DNA of 64,000 bases. It comes from Streptomyces rishiriensis. Lineage in GTDB: Bacteria > Actinomycetota > Actinomycetes > Streptomycetales > Streptomycetaceae. The stretch covers positions 124,001 through 188,000 of the forward strand of contig NZ_BEWA01000016.1 in the NCBI RefSeq assembly GCF_003112535.1. The letters are read 5' to 3'. Positions 1 through 8,558 of this stretch are shown piece after piece. The position numbers and the translations under genes are program-made. How positions within the stretch are numbered: the first letter of the stretch is position 1; each line of letters opens with the position of its first letter. Under the pieces are notes generated by a model, which did no database searches, was not told where the DNA came from, and worked only from the letters and a program-made list of their open reading frames with translations.

Positions 1-31
1 CACGGCGGCCGGCCGGCAGGTCCCGCCTCTC

Positions 32-754
32 TCAGAGCGCGACGCCCGTCTCCTCGGCAAGCGTCTGCAGGAGACGGTCCTGGAACGCCTCGTCATGAGT
101 GGCGTCATGCGGCTGCGTCCGCTCGCCGTGGTACCAGTACCCGCCGCTCGTCAGGGCCTGCGGATCGTCGCTGACGGCGAGCCACTCCTGTGTGCGATGG
201 CCGAGTTCGAGGTCGTCCGGGGCACCGGGACCGCCCATCTTCGTCGGCACCCAGCCCGGATCCACCGCGTTGCTCAGCACACCGGGGCGCAGCCGGGCCA
301 CCGCCGCCGCGAGCGCGGTGACGTACAGCTTGCTGTCGTCGTACGAACCCGGGGTCTCGCCCAGCCAGTCGACCCCGTCGAGCACGGGGCGTCCGCCCAA
401 GTGCGAACTGCTGCTCAGGTACACCACCCGGCGTGGCGCCCTCACCAGGGCCGTGAGAAGGAAGGGCGCGACGATGTTGACGGGCATGACCGGGCGTCCC
501 CTCCAGACGCCGGCGTTGTGGATGACGGCATCCAGGGGTTCGGAATCGTTCAGCTCGTCGGCGATGCGCCGTACGGCGTCGCGTTCGGTGAAGTCGCCGA
601 CCACGATGCGCCCGCGGCCGGCCAGCCCGTCGAGGCCCGCGGCACGCTCCTTGTTCCGGGCGTGCAGGACCACGTCATGCCCCTGCGCCAGAAGCGTCGT
701 AGCCGCGGCCCGGCCGAGGCCGTCCGCGGAACCGGTCACCAGAATCCGGCTCAT
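32..754 (-). CDS. SDR family NAD(P)-dependent oxidoreductase
   Basis: A 240-aa Rossmann-fold short-chain dehydrogenase. The N-terminal cofactor loop TGSADGLG (residues 7-14), the NAG motif (80-82), the serine stretch around 114-117 and the YxxxK pair (Y138/K142) are all present, so the catalytic core looks intact. The reading frame is open for 42 codons further upstream, but the ATG at 754 is chosen because GGAG lies just before it and the glycine loop then sits at the normal distance from the N-terminus. It is a cytosolic single gene with no operon partner in view. The substrate cannot be told from sequence. A role as oxidoreductase is firm, anything narrower is not. Confidence 0.85.
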   Translation of the reverse strand: MSRILVTGSADGLGRAAATTLLAQGHDVVLHARNKERAAGLDGLAGRGRIVVGDFTERDAVRRIADELNDSEPLDAVIHNAGVWRGRPVMPVNIVAPFLLTALVRAPRRVVYLSSSSHLGGRPVLDGVDWLGETPGSYDDSKLYVTALAAAVARLRPGVLSNAVDPGWVPTKMGGPGAPDDLELGHRTQEWLAVSDDPQALTSGGYWYHGERTQPHDATHDEAFQDRLLQTLAEETGVAL

Positions 755-1162
755 CAGCTCTCCTTGGTTCTTGGAATACGCGGTGAGGGCCGGGTCGCCG
801 ACCTGCTGGGGAGTGATCCTCGCTCGGTTGGGGGGCCAGGAAGTCGCGAAGGTCGCGCCGGGCTCCGGGTACCCGCACATCCCAGACTAGGCCGGACGGG
901 TCATGGGTGGGGCCCCGTCGGTGGTTCTGCCGCACGACGCCGACCAGCGGGCAGTCAGGGCGCGAGTCCGCGCCTGACCTGCACGTCTGCGTTCCGGCGG
1001 GCAGGGCCGACTCGTGGGCACGTGGGCACGTGGGACAGCATCGAACACACAGCCGCCCCGCCCCGCGTGACCGTCGGCACGGGCGGCGGCCGGTTCGGGC
1101 GGCGGCCGCGAGGCGGGCTCTGCGCCCGGTACGGTCGGTCCGCGCGCCGATCGGTGGCGCGA
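755..1162. other. intergenic region upstream of sigK
   Basis: About 410 bases without a convincing gene. It separates the divergently read SDR gene from sigK. GC-rich frames run through it in both directions but look like shadows. An imperfect inverted repeat (CGCGCC / GGCGCG, near 1144-1161) lies directly upstream of the sigK -35 element. Confidence 0.5.
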
Positions 1163-1191
1163 CCAATCCGCGGCCGGTTCAGGATCGGATT
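1163..1191 (+). promoter_or_regulatory. SigK-type promoter of sigK
   Basis: CCAATC (1163-1168) and CGGATT (1186-1191) are separated by 17 bases. The same two hexamers, spacing and flanks recur at 2706-2734 before the molybdo-enzyme gene: GACCAATCCG, six variable bases, then GTTCAGRAYCGGATT. Repetition in front of the sigma gene itself fits autoregulation, as known for mycobacterial SigK. The assignment to SigK is inference. Confidence 0.65.
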
Positions 1192-1224
1192 ACGTCCGGA
1201 GATGTCCCGACCACGGAGGACCCC

Positions 1225-1809
1225 GTGAAAGAGGCCGTGTACATCGGCAGAAATCCCTCGGCGGAACCGGACCTGCAGGAACTGTTGGCCCGTGTCGCCC
1301 TGGGCGACGAACAGGCCTTCGCCTCGGTGTACGACACCGTGGTGAGCTCGGTTCTGGGCGTGGTCCGCGCCGTCCTGCGCGACGAGGCACAGTCGGAGGA
1401 GGTGGCTCAGGAGGTGCTGGTGGAGGTCTGGCGCACCGCGCCCCGGTTCCGGTCCGATCGCGGTACGGCGATCAACTGGATCCTCACGCTCGCCCACCGC
1501 CGTGCGGTCGACCGCGTGCGCTCGGCGGAGGCGGCGGCGGCCCGGGACCACAAGGCGGCCCTGCTGGACCGCACGCCCGAGTACGACCATGTGACCGAGC
1601 AGGTCGAGGCCCGGCTGGAGCGGGAGCAGGTGCGGCGCTGTCTGCGCACCCTGACCGAGATCCAGCGCCAGGCCGTCACCCTCGCCTACTACCGCGGGCT
1701 GACCTACCCGCAGGTGGCGGACGCGCTGAAGCTTCCGCTGGGCACCGTCAAAACCCGCCTGCGCGACGGGCTCATCCGACTGCGCGACTGCCTGGGGGTG
1801 ACGGCGTGA
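1225..1809 (+). CDS. sigK: ECF RNA polymerase sigma factor SigK
   Basis: A 194-aa ECF sigma factor. Region 2 spans about residues 28-95 and region 4 about 133-188, with the helix-turn-helix YPQVADALKLPLGTVKTRLR. It would direct RNA polymerase to a small stress or envelope regulon. The frame is open far upstream, but the GTG at 1225 has GGAGGA four bases before it and gives a normal ECF length. Its stop overlaps the start of the RskA-like anti-sigma gene (GTGA), so the two are translationally coupled. The neighbours (RskA, molybdo-oxidoreductase, fasciclin) match the mycobacterial SigK group, where SigK controls the fasciclin antigens Mpt70/Mpt83; this supports the name SigK over a generic ECF. 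Confidence 0.85.
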   Translation: MKEAVYIGRNPSAEPDLQELLARVALGDEQAFASVYDTVVSSVLGVVRAVLRDEAQSEEVAQEVLVEVWRTAPRFRSDRGTAINWILTLAHRRAVDRVRSAEAAAARDHKAALLDRTPEYDHVTEQVEARLEREQVRRCLRTLTEIQRQAVTLAYYRGLTYPQVADALKLPLGTVKTRLRDGLIRLRDCLGVTA

Positions 1810-2558
1810 CCACCACCGATCTGCACCGGCTCACCGGTGCGTACGCCCTGCACGCCCTGTCCGACGAGGAACGTGAGGAGTTCGAACTCCACTGCGCGGG
1901 CTGCGAGGCATGCGCGCAGGAGTCGGCCGAGCTGTCGGCGACCGCGGCCCGACTGGGTCTGGCCGCCTCCACGCGGGCGCGCCCTGCGATGCGTGAACAG
2001 GTGCTGCGGCGCATCACCACGGTCCGGCAGGAAGCGCCGAGCGGCGTCGCCCCGCCGAGTTCGGTCCGTACGCGCGGGAGGGCACGGCTGCTGCCGCGGT
2101 GGGCGCTGGCCGCCTGTCTCGCCGCGGCCGCCGCACTCGGTGCAACTACCGTGTGGCAGCACCAGCGCGCCGAGACCGCCACCGAGCAGGCGCGGCAGGC
2201 TGAACAGACCACGGACCGGATCGCCGCCGTGCTCGCCGCGCCGGACGCCAGGGCGCGGACGGCGAAGCTGTCGGGCGGCGCCACGGGAACCGTGGTCGTC
2301 TCCGCGAGCCGGAACCGGGCCGTCCTCGTGGTCTCGGCCATGGCCCGGCCGCCCCACGGAAGGGTCTACCAGCTCTGGTTCGACGACGGCGGCGCCATGC
2401 GGTCCGCCGGGCTGATGGATCCCGGCCGCAGCGACCAGGCCGTGCTGTTGCGGGGCGCCGTCGGCGCCGCGTCCGGCGTCGGCATCACCGTCGAGCCTGA
2501 CGGCGGCTCGCAGCAGCCCACCTCCGCACCGCTTGCTCTATGGGAGTTTCCCGCCTGA
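1806..2558 (+). CDS. rskA: anti-sigma-K factor, RskA family
   Basis: A 250-aa single-pass membrane anti-sigma factor. The cytoplasmic N-terminus carries a zinc-binding anti-sigma motif H29-x3-C33-x2-C36. A transmembrane helix lies at about 98-117, and the extracytoplasmic part has the RskA-type fold (VYQLWFDDGG and later GITVEPDGGS-type segments). It should hold SigK at the membrane until a signal, probably regulated proteolysis, releases it. It starts with GTG inside the sigK stop codon. A very strong terminator follows three bases after its stop, so sigK-rskA is a closed two-gene unit and the molybdo-enzyme must be driven by its own promoter. Confidence 0.85.
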   Translation: MTTTDLHRLTGAYALHALSDEEREEFELHCAGCEACAQESAELSATAARLGLAASTRARPAMREQVLRRITTVRQEAPSGVAPPSSVRTRGRARLLPRWALAACLAAAAALGATTVWQHQRAETATEQARQAEQTTDRIAAVLAAPDARARTAKLSGGATGTVVVSASRNRAVLVVSAMARPPHGRVYQLWFDDGGAMRSAGLMDPGRSDQAVLLRGAVGAASGVGITVEPDGGSQQPTSAPLALWEFPA

Positions 2559-2560
2559 GG

Positions 2561-2598
2561 AAAAGGGGGCCCCGGCCGGACGGCCGGGGCCCCCTTTT
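2561..2598 (+). terminator. perfect bidirectional-looking terminator after rskA
   Basis: Two exactly complementary 18-base arms (AAAAGGGGGCCCCGGCCG at 2561-2578 and its complement at 2581-2598) flank a two-base centre. The A-run on one side and T-run on the other make it a Rho-independent terminator in either direction. Confidence 0.85.
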
Positions 2599-2705
2599 GT
2601 CCATGTGGCAGTACATCCCGTCCGTGCGAACCCGATGCAGGTAACTCGTCGTGCCGACGGATGCGGATCGGTCGGGAAAAAAAGTTCATGCGATCGGGTG
2701 ATCGA

Positions 2706-2734
2706 CCAATCCGGCCCCCGTTCAGAACCGGATT
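2706..2734 (+). promoter_or_regulatory. SigK-type promoter of the molybdo-oxidoreductase
   Basis: CCAATC (2706-2711) and CGGATT (2729-2734), 17-base spacer, same context as the sigK promoter. The expected transcription start (about seven bases after the -10) falls on or next to the GTG at 2741, and no ribosome site precedes that codon, so the message is probably leaderless. Confidence 0.65.
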
Positions 2735-2740
2735 CCCCAC

Positions 2741-4357
2741 GTGATGAACGACGAGAAAAAGCGGCGAATCCCGCGTAGTTGGACGCGGCCGGTGCTCGGC
2801 GCGCTCAGCGGTGCTCTGGCGGGATTCGCCGCGCTCGCGGTCGCAGAGCTCGTATCGCAGTGGGCACGTCCTCAGGCCGGTCCGGTCGTCGCGGTCGGCG
2901 GTGCGGTGATCGACCGCACGCCCGCGGCCGTCAAGGACTGGACGATCCGGAACTTCGGCACCGACGACAAGCTCGTCCTGCAGCTCGGGATCCTTGCCGT
3001 ACTGGCGCTGTTCGCCCTGGCCTTGGGCGTTCTCGCCCTGTACCGCCGGCGGTACGGAGCCGCCGGGGTGCTCCTCTTCGGTGTGGTGGGTGCGGCGGCA
3101 GCGGTCAGCCGGCCGGATTCGACCGGGTTCAGCGATGTGCTCCCCTCTGCTGCCGGGGCGGTCGTCGGAGCCGTCGTGCTGTTCGTGCTCGCGGGCCGCC
3201 TTGAGACGCGCGGCGGGGCAACGGCCCGCCCGGACGCCACGGAAGAGTACGTGCCCGGGAGGCAGGAGTGGGACCGGCGGGGGTTCGTGCTCGCGGCGAG
3301 CGCTGCCGCTGCCGCGTCCGCAGGAGCCGCGGTGTTCGGACGGGTCCTGGACGGGGCGAGCGGCCGCGGCGCGGTCGCCTCCCGCGAGGACCTCCTCCTG
3401 CCCGAGCCGGGGTCGCCCGCGGCGGCGGTGCCGGCGGGCGCCCGACTGCGGGTGCCCGGAGTGAGCTCCTTCATCACGTCCAACAAGGACTTCTACCGGG
3501 TCGACACCGCCCTGGTGGTGCCGAAGGTGGATGCGACCGTGTGGCGCCTGCGCATCCACGGGCAAGGAGTCGCCCGCCCGGTGACGTTGTCCTTCGACGA
3601 CCTGCTGAAGCGGGAGCTGGTCGAACGGGACATCACGCTGACCTGCGTGTCCAACGAAGTCGGCGGCCCCTACGTGGGCAACGCCCGCTGGACCGGCGTA
3701 CGCCTGGCCGATCTGCTGGCCGACTGCGGAGTCGACCCCCCCTCCAGGGGCGGGCCCGCCGATCAGCTGGTGGCCCGGTCCGTGGACGGCATGACCATCG
3801 GCAGCCCGGTCGAGGACGTCATGGACGGCCGCGACGCGCTGCTCGCCGTCGGGATGAACGGCGAACCGCTTCCCTTCGCCCACGGCTTCCCGCTGCGCAT
3901 GGTGGTGCCCGGCCTGTACGGCTACGTCTCCGCCTGCAAGTGGATCGAGGACCTCGAACTCACCACCTTCGACGCCTACGACCCCTACTGGATCACCCGC
4001 AAGTGGGCCCGCAGCGCGCCCATCAAGACCCAGGCACGCATCGACACCCCCAAGCCCTTCGCCCGCCCCGCGTCGGGAACGGTCATGGTCGCCGGGGTCG
4101 CCTGGGCCCAGCACCGCGGCGTCGACAAGGTCGAAGTACGGGTCGACGACGGTCCCTGGCAAGAGGCCCGGCTCGCCGCCGAGGACTCCCGCGACACCTG
4201 GCGCCAGTGGTCCTTTCCCTGGACTGCCTCCAAGGGCGGCCACACCCTCACGGTGCGCGCCACCGACCGCACCGGCACCGTGCAGACCGAAAAGCGGGCC
4301 CGGACCATGCCCGACGGCGCCAGCGGCCGGCATTCCGTGGTGGTCACCGTCGACTGA
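2741..4357 (+). CDS. membrane-anchored molybdopterin-dependent oxidoreductase (sulfite-oxidase fold)
   Basis: A 538-aa protein. Residues 1-155 hold four hydrophobic helices. A twin-arginine-like stretch (WDRRGFVLAASAAA, about 177-190) comes next, then a sulfite-oxidase-type molybdopterin domain. The likely molybdenum ligand is C302 in TCVSNEVGGP, followed by the typical NARWTGVRLADLL. A C-terminal Ig-like dimerisation domain starts near residue 440. The catalytic domain should face outside the cell. GTG 2741 or ATG 2744 could start it; neither has a ribosome site and the promoter predicts a leaderless transcript. The natural substrate is unknown; relatives reduce oxidised methionine or oxidise sulfite. 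The fasciclin gene follows after 103 bases. Confidence 0.85.
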   Translation: MMNDEKKRRIPRSWTRPVLGALSGALAGFAALAVAELVSQWARPQAGPVVAVGGAVIDRTPAAVKDWTIRNFGTDDKLVLQLGILAVLALFALALGVLALYRRRYGAAGVLLFGVVGAAAAVSRPDSTGFSDVLPSAAGAVVGAVVLFVLAGRLETRGGATARPDATEEYVPGRQEWDRRGFVLAASAAAAASAGAAVFGRVLDGASGRGAVASREDLLLPEPGSPAAAVPAGARLRVPGVSSFITSNKDFYRVDTALVVPKVDATVWRLRIHGQGVARPVTLSFDDLLKRELVERDITLTCVSNEVGGPYVGNARWTGVRLADLLADCGVDPPSRGGPADQLVARSVDGMTIGSPVEDVMDGRDALLAVGMNGEPLPFAHGFPLRMVVPGLYGYVSACKWIEDLELTTFDAYDPYWITRKWARSAPIKTQARIDTPKPFARPASGTVMVAGVAWAQHRGVDKVEVRVDDGPWQEARLAAEDSRDTWRQWSFPWTASKGGHTLTVRATDRTGTVQTEKRARTMPDGASGRHSVVVTVD

Positions 4358-4460
4358 TCCGCCCTTTCCGGACCACCTGTCGCCACCTTCCCCCCCCACC
4401 CCCTTTTTCCATTTCCACCGAAACGCAGCGCTCGCTGCGGTGACCAACAGGAGAAACACC

Positions 4461-5117
4461 ATGAACACCCGTATCCGCCGGATCGCGATGACCGTGGCCG
4501 CCGCCTCCGTTCTGCCGCTGGCACTGAGCGCGTGCTCCGACAACGGCAGCGACTCCGCCAAGTCGGACACCTCTTCCCCGGCGGCGGCTCCCGCGACCGC
4601 CGCCGACGGCATGGGCGGCGCCACCGAGGCCGCCGCGGCGGACAAGCCGTTCGGCCCGGCCTGTTCGGCGGTCCCCGCCGACGGCGCCGGCTCCTTCGAC
4701 GGGATGGCACAGGACCCGGTGGCCACCGCCGCGTCCAACAACCCCGCCCTGTCCACACTGGTGGCCGCGGTGAAGAAGGCCGGTCTCGTCGACACCCTCA
4801 ACAACGCCCAGAACCTCACCGTCTTCGCCCCGACCAACGACGCCTTCGCCAAGATTCCCAAGGCGACCCTGGACAAGGTCCTCAACGACAAGGCACAGCT
4901 GACGAAGATCCTCACCTACCACGTGGTCGGCCAGAAGCTGAGCCCGAAGGACCTGGAGAACGGCTCCTTCGACACGCTCGAGAAGTCCAAGGTGACCGCC
5001 TCGGGCTCCGGCGAGTCCTACACGGTCAACGACTCCGCGAAGGTGGTCTGCGGCAACGTCAAGACCGCCAACGCCGACGTCTACATCATCGACACCGTCC
5101 TGATGCCCGCCGGCTGA
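4461..5117 (+). CDS. fasciclin-domain lipoprotein
   Basis: A 218-aa lipoprotein. A signal peptide ends in the lipobox LSAC with the lipidated C25. After an Ala/Ser-rich linker a single fasciclin (FAS1) domain fills about residues 75-217 (NLTVFAPTNDAF and LTYHVVGQKLSPKDL are diagnostic). FAS1 domains mediate adhesion or protein contacts at the cell surface. AGGAG at 4449-4453 selects the ATG at 4461 rather than the upstream in-frame GTG at 4440. Mycobacterial SigK regulons contain fasciclin proteins (Mpt70, Mpt83), so this is probably a member of the local regulon, transcribed with the molybdo-enzyme. A hairpin follows the gene. Confidence 0.85.
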   Translation: MNTRIRRIAMTVAAASVLPLALSACSDNGSDSAKSDTSSPAAAPATAADGMGGATEAAAADKPFGPACSAVPADGAGSFDGMAQDPVATAASNNPALSTLVAAVKKAGLVDTLNNAQNLTVFAPTNDAFAKIPKATLDKVLNDKAQLTKILTYHVVGQKLSPKDLENGSFDTLEKSKVTASGSGESYTVNDSAKVVCGNVKTANADVYIIDTVLMPAG

Positions 5118-5129
5118 CGACGCGTCACA

Positions 5130-5160
5130 GGCCGGGGCGCACTCGCATGGCGCCCCGGCC
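5130..5160 (+). terminator. hairpin downstream of the fasciclin gene
   Basis: GGCCGGGGCGC (5130-5140) pairs perfectly with 5150-5160 across a nine-base loop. There is no T-run, which is common for actinobacterial terminators. Confidence 0.6.
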
Positions 5161-5399
5161 GACCGCACCATCTCCTTCCACACACTGGACGGCACCCGCC
5201 AGGTCACGGTGGACTGGACCGACCGTGGCATCGACGCCCCGGCCCGACCCGCGGCTCTCGCCCTGACGACCGCTGCCCGCTGCCGCTCGTAGCCGCCCAC
5301 GGACTAGCGGTCCGGCACTCGGCTCGACGCCGCTCGCGGACGCCATGGGAGGCCTGCTCCGTCGGGCGGCAGGCCCTCCGACCGCAGAGAGGACCGGTC

Positions 5400-5900
5400 G
5401 TGACCTCGGACCACGACATGCTGTGGCGTCGCTGCGCGTACCTGGGTCGCGCCCTGCTGCCGCTGCTGGACCAGGAGCCATGGCGCCAGGGTCGCCGTCG
5501 AGAAAGGCTGTGCGCCTGGGGCATCGACGTGGCGGTGGGGGAACGACTCATCGAGGTCCTCACGGCCTTGGCGGCCCACGCTGTCGCGGTGGACGCTTCG
5601 CTGTCCGCATCAGAGTGCGAGGCCCTGCCCCTCAGCGCCGTGGCCGACGCGGTGACCGGGAAGCAGGACTTCGAACTGCTCGCCGGGCTCCCGGACACCT
5701 TCGCCGACGACCGCGACGACATCGCGGTCAAGGTCTTCCGCCTCCACGCCTACAAGGGCGACCAGAGCAGCCTCCAGCTCCTTCGGCTGGGCACGGAGGT
5801 TCGCCGTACGCTGGCCGTTCTCGCAGCCCGCGCGTCGGTGCGCTCCCTCATGTGCCGAGACATCCTCCGCGAGGCGGACGAGGCCGGCCTGCCGCAGTGA
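5400..5900 (+). CDS. hypothetical protein
   Basis: A 166-aa soluble, mostly helical acidic protein that I do not recognise. It has no signal peptide, membrane segment or clear motif. AGAGGA at 5388-5393 with a six-base spacer supports the GTG at 5400. Codon use is as GC3-rich as its neighbours, and the leucine/alanine periodicity looks like a real helical fold, so I take it as a gene. It stands alone between the fasciclin and L,D-transpeptidase genes with gaps on both sides, so context gives no function. Confidence 0.6.
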   Translation: MTSDHDMLWRRCAYLGRALLPLLDQEPWRQGRRRERLCAWGIDVAVGERLIEVLTALAAHAVAVDASLSASECEALPLSAVADAVTGKQDFELLAGLPDTFADDRDDIAVKVFRLHAYKGDQSSLQLLRLGTEVRRTLAVLAARASVRSLMCRDILREADEAGLPQ

Positions 5901-6209
5901 GCACGGAGCCCGCCCATTCCAGGCCGTCGGCGCCGGCGAGCCGAAGAGGCCTCCGCATCACGACGTCGGCCAGTCGCCGAGGACCTCGTCACCGGGGTTG
6001 CACCGTGCGGCGCCGCGCCGGGGCGCTCACACACGGCGATCGTTCAGGGCGGGCGGGCGGGCTGGGTGGCGCCGCGCCCGACGATGCGTGCCCTTCGCCA
6101 CAATTTGTCGATTTATGGACAGGGGGATGCCTATGGTCGAAAAGCTGGTCGCGCTCCTTCGGCGATCAGCGCAGGGAATTCCAAGCCAGTGCCATGGGAG
6201 AAGCGGTTG
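5901..6209. other. intergenic leader region upstream of the L,D-transpeptidase
   Basis: About 310 bases without a supported gene. The last 110 bases (from about 6100) are less GC-rich and could hold the promoter or a structured leader (GGGGGATGCC near 6122 and several short complementary segments), but I could not match it to a known riboswitch. Confidence 0.4.
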
Positions 6210-7448
6210 ATGAGGCTGAGTGAACGACGCACCGGGCTGGTGGCTACGGCCGGCGTACTCGGCGGCATACTCACGGTCACGGCCCTCGGCGGTACGAGCA
6301 ACGCCGCCACCAGCGGAAACGATGCCGGGAGCCACTCGACGTCGCGGGCCCGGGCACATCAGGCGAGCGCCCAGGAAGCCTCCGACGCCCGCATACGGAT
6401 CACCCCCGGGTCGGGCGCCTACGGCGTCGGCGTCGACGACCCGGTCGGCGTCACCGTCAGCAACGGCAAGCTCACCAAGGTGACGATGACCGCCGTCGCG
6501 ACCGGTGCCGAGATCCCGGGCCATCTGTCCGCGGACGGCGCCTCCTGGAAGCCGAACAGCCGGCTGGAGCGCGCCACCAGGTATCAGATCACCGCAGACG
6601 CCGAGGACGCCAAGGGCCGCTCCGCCACCGAGAACGCCTCGATCGCCACGGCGTCCCCGGCCAACGACTTCATCGGGCACCTCTCCCCCGAGGACGGCTC
6701 GACCGTCGGCGTGGGCATGCCGGTGACGGTCGGCTTCGACCAGTCGGTCGGCGACAAGGCCGCCGTGCAGTCGGAGATCCAGGTCAGCTCCAGCAGCGGC
6801 CAGCAGGTCGTCGGTCACTGGTTCAACGGTCACCGCCTGGACTTCCGCCCTCGGACCTACTGGAAGCCCGGCTCCGTCGTCACCGTCACGCTCAACCGCC
6901 AGGGCATCCAGAAGACGGTCACGTTCACGATCGGCCGGAGCCAGATCAGCACCGTGGACGCCAAGACGAAGCAGATGACCGTCGTCAGGGACGGCAAGAC
7001 GATCCGGACCGTCCCGATCTCGTCGGGCAGCGCCGAGCACCCGACGTACAACGGGCGGATGGTGATCTCCGAGAAGTTCAGCCACACCCACATGAACGGT
7101 GCGAGCGTCGGCCTCACGGAGAAGAACGGCAAGCCCTCGTACGACATCAAGGCCGTGCCGCACGCCATGCGCCTGACCGACTCGGGGACCTTCATCCACG
7201 GCAACTACTGGGGTGCCGACTCGGTCTTCGGCAAGGTCAACACCAGCCACGGCTGCATAGGCCTGAGGGACGTCAGGGGCGGCGGCGGCGACAGGCAGCC
7301 CGCCGCGTGGTTCTTCGACCACTCGATGATCGGTGACGTCGTGATCGTCAAGAACTCCCAGGACAAGACCAGGCTGGCTCCGGGCAACGGTCTCAGCGAC
7401 TGGAACATGTCCTGGAGCGAGTGGGTCGCGGGCAGCGCGACCGGCTGA
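6210..7448 (+). CDS. L,D-transpeptidase (YkuD) with Ig-like domains
   Basis: A 412-aa secreted peptidoglycan cross-linking enzyme that forms 3-3 links between stem peptides. An N-terminal signal peptide or anchor (1-32) precedes two Ig-like domains (about 60-150 and 151-242) and a YkuD catalytic domain (about 245-378). The catalytic motif is intact: H330 in FIHGNYW and C349 in SHGCIGL. This is the actinobacterial Ldt architecture known from mycobacteria. The ATG at 6210 is preceded by GGGAG at 6196-6200. An upstream in-frame extension to 6066 would place a basic, non-signal segment first and is rejected. No operon partner; probably housekeeping cell-wall remodelling. Confidence 0.9.
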   Translation: MRLSERRTGLVATAGVLGGILTVTALGGTSNAATSGNDAGSHSTSRARAHQASAQEASDARIRITPGSGAYGVGVDDPVGVTVSNGKLTKVTMTAVATGAEIPGHLSADGASWKPNSRLERATRYQITADAEDAKGRSATENASIATASPANDFIGHLSPEDGSTVGVGMPVTVGFDQSVGDKAAVQSEIQVSSSSGQQVVGHWFNGHRLDFRPRTYWKPGSVVTVTLNRQGIQKTVTFTIGRSQISTVDAKTKQMTVVRDGKTIRTVPISSGSAEHPTYNGRMVISEKFSHTHMNGASVGLTEKNGKPSYDIKAVPHAMRLTDSGTFIHGNYWGADSVFGKVNTSHGCIGLRDVRGGGGDRQPAAWFFDHSMIGDVVIVKNSQDKTRLAPGNGLSDWNMSWSEWVAGSATG

Positions 7449-7521
7449 CACCGGGCCGTCGGGCTCGCCCCGGCGGGCAGGCCGGCCACGAAGATCGCCA
7501 CTCCCCTGATCATCCGCCCAG

Positions 7522-7996
7522 ACGCAGCTTTCCGAAGGCTTCGCGAGCCAGCGCGTGGTGGAGGCCGAGCAGGTCAAGGTGGAGATCGCCGGCTCGACCC
7601 CCGAGCCGCAGGGCGACTGCCTGAAGAGCGCGTCGGCCGGGGCGCTTCCTTCCCACGACGGGTGGATCAAGAACACCACCGAACCGGTGCCGCACGTCAA
7701 CAAGAGCACCAACCCGCCCGGTCCGGCGGGCACTCGGGCGACCATGGCCCAGGCCTGCCTCGGGAAGGACCTCGGCGAGGGCAGCGACGCCGACGGGGAC
7801 ATCACCGGCCGGCAGGACGTCCAGGAGTTCGCCCGCGTCAACTCGCCCGGGACCGGGCTCGCCCGCTGTCACCTGATCGCCAACATCCTTGGCGGAAAGG
7901 GCGGACGCCGTGACGGCGGACCGGACAATCTGGTGCCTTGCTGGCAGTCGGGCATGAACACCGGAACACCCAGCATGCGGACCTATGCGTTCGAGT
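7522..7996 (+). pseudogene. truncated DNA/RNA non-specific endonuclease (polymorphic-toxin C-terminus)
   Basis: The plus frame passing through 7555 reads VKVEIAGSTPEPQGDCL... and then a nuclease core: ARCHLIANILGGKGG, DNLVPCWQSGMNTG, TPSMRTY. This RCHLIAN / NLVPC / GMNTPSMR pattern is that of secreted-toxin endonucleases carried at the C-terminus of large polymorphic toxins. There is no plausible start, no N-terminal delivery region, and the frame runs directly into sequence of another protein family at about 7997. It is therefore a relic, not a working toxin. No matching immunity gene is visible beside it. Confidence 0.6.
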
Positions 7997-8235
7997 TTCC
8001 CGGCTACCTGCCTCAGCCGTGCCTGCTCTCGCCGGAGGAGGTCGTGGAATACCCCCCACTTCCTGGAGCTGAGCAAGGAGTTGCGGGAGCAGGTGGCGGA
8101 CTGGAGCAGGTGGCAGGCCGCCGGAGCCGCGGTGGACAGCTCCTCCTCCGTGGCCCCGGAGGAGTTCTACACGAACCAGCTGTCCGTTTCTCCCGGCTGG
8201 AAGGCCGGTGGCTGGTCCCGTTGGGGTCTCACCGC
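7997..8235 (+). pseudogene. frameshifted fragment of a conserved Streptomyces hypothetical protein
   Basis: After the nuclease relic the reading becomes YLPQPCLLSPEEVVEYP, then shifts by one frame in a run of six C (about 8051-8056) and continues FLELSKELREQVADWSRW ... NQLSVSPGWKAGGWSRWGLT. The PGWKxGGWxxW signature is known to me from a family of Streptomyces hypothetical proteins, some related to DUF1963/YwqG. The piece lacks both ends, carries an internal frameshift and stops where a panD fragment begins on the other strand. Confidence 0.5.
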
Positions 8236-8373
8236 GATGTGCACGAGCTCGCCCGGCAGCAGGTCGGCCGCGTCGAGCAGGTCGGCGTCGATCGTCACGG
8301 ACCCCACATAGTGCAGGTCGGCCTGGGTGACGGTGGCACGGTGGATCTTGGACTTGAACATCGTACGAAACAC
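8236..8373 (-). pseudogene. panD: 5' fragment of panD (aspartate 1-decarboxylase)
   Basis: The minus strand from GTG 8373 encodes the N-terminal 46 residues of aspartate alpha-decarboxylase: FRTMFKSKIHRATVTQADL, the self-cleavage site YVGSVTIDADL (G24-S25) and LLPGELVHI. Homology then stops abruptly and the frame runs into antisense of the preceding relic. A ribosome site (CGGGAG) is still present upstream, so the original 5' region moved with it. About two thirds of the protein is missing, so it cannot make beta-alanine. A functional panD must lie elsewhere. Confidence 0.8.
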
Positions 8374-8558
8374 GAAGAGACTCCCGATTCGTCTGCTCCC
8401 TGCCTGCTATTGCAGGTCAAGGGCGTTCTTCGGAGGTTACCTCGTTTCGCATGCCCGGTCAGCCGTCGCCGGGTGTTCGAGGACTCACACCGGCCCGTTG
8501 CCGACCTCTCTGATGCCGCTCGGTAATTCGTTCTCGTGATCTCGTCGCCCGCCATGCG

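Noticed and set aside
6100..6209. Possible riboswitch or structured RNA before the L,D-transpeptidase
   Set aside because: Some motifs (GGGGGATGCC, GGTCGAAAAGC) look RNA-like, but they did not match the c-di-AMP, cobalamin or SAM classes I know; no full pairing scheme could be drawn.
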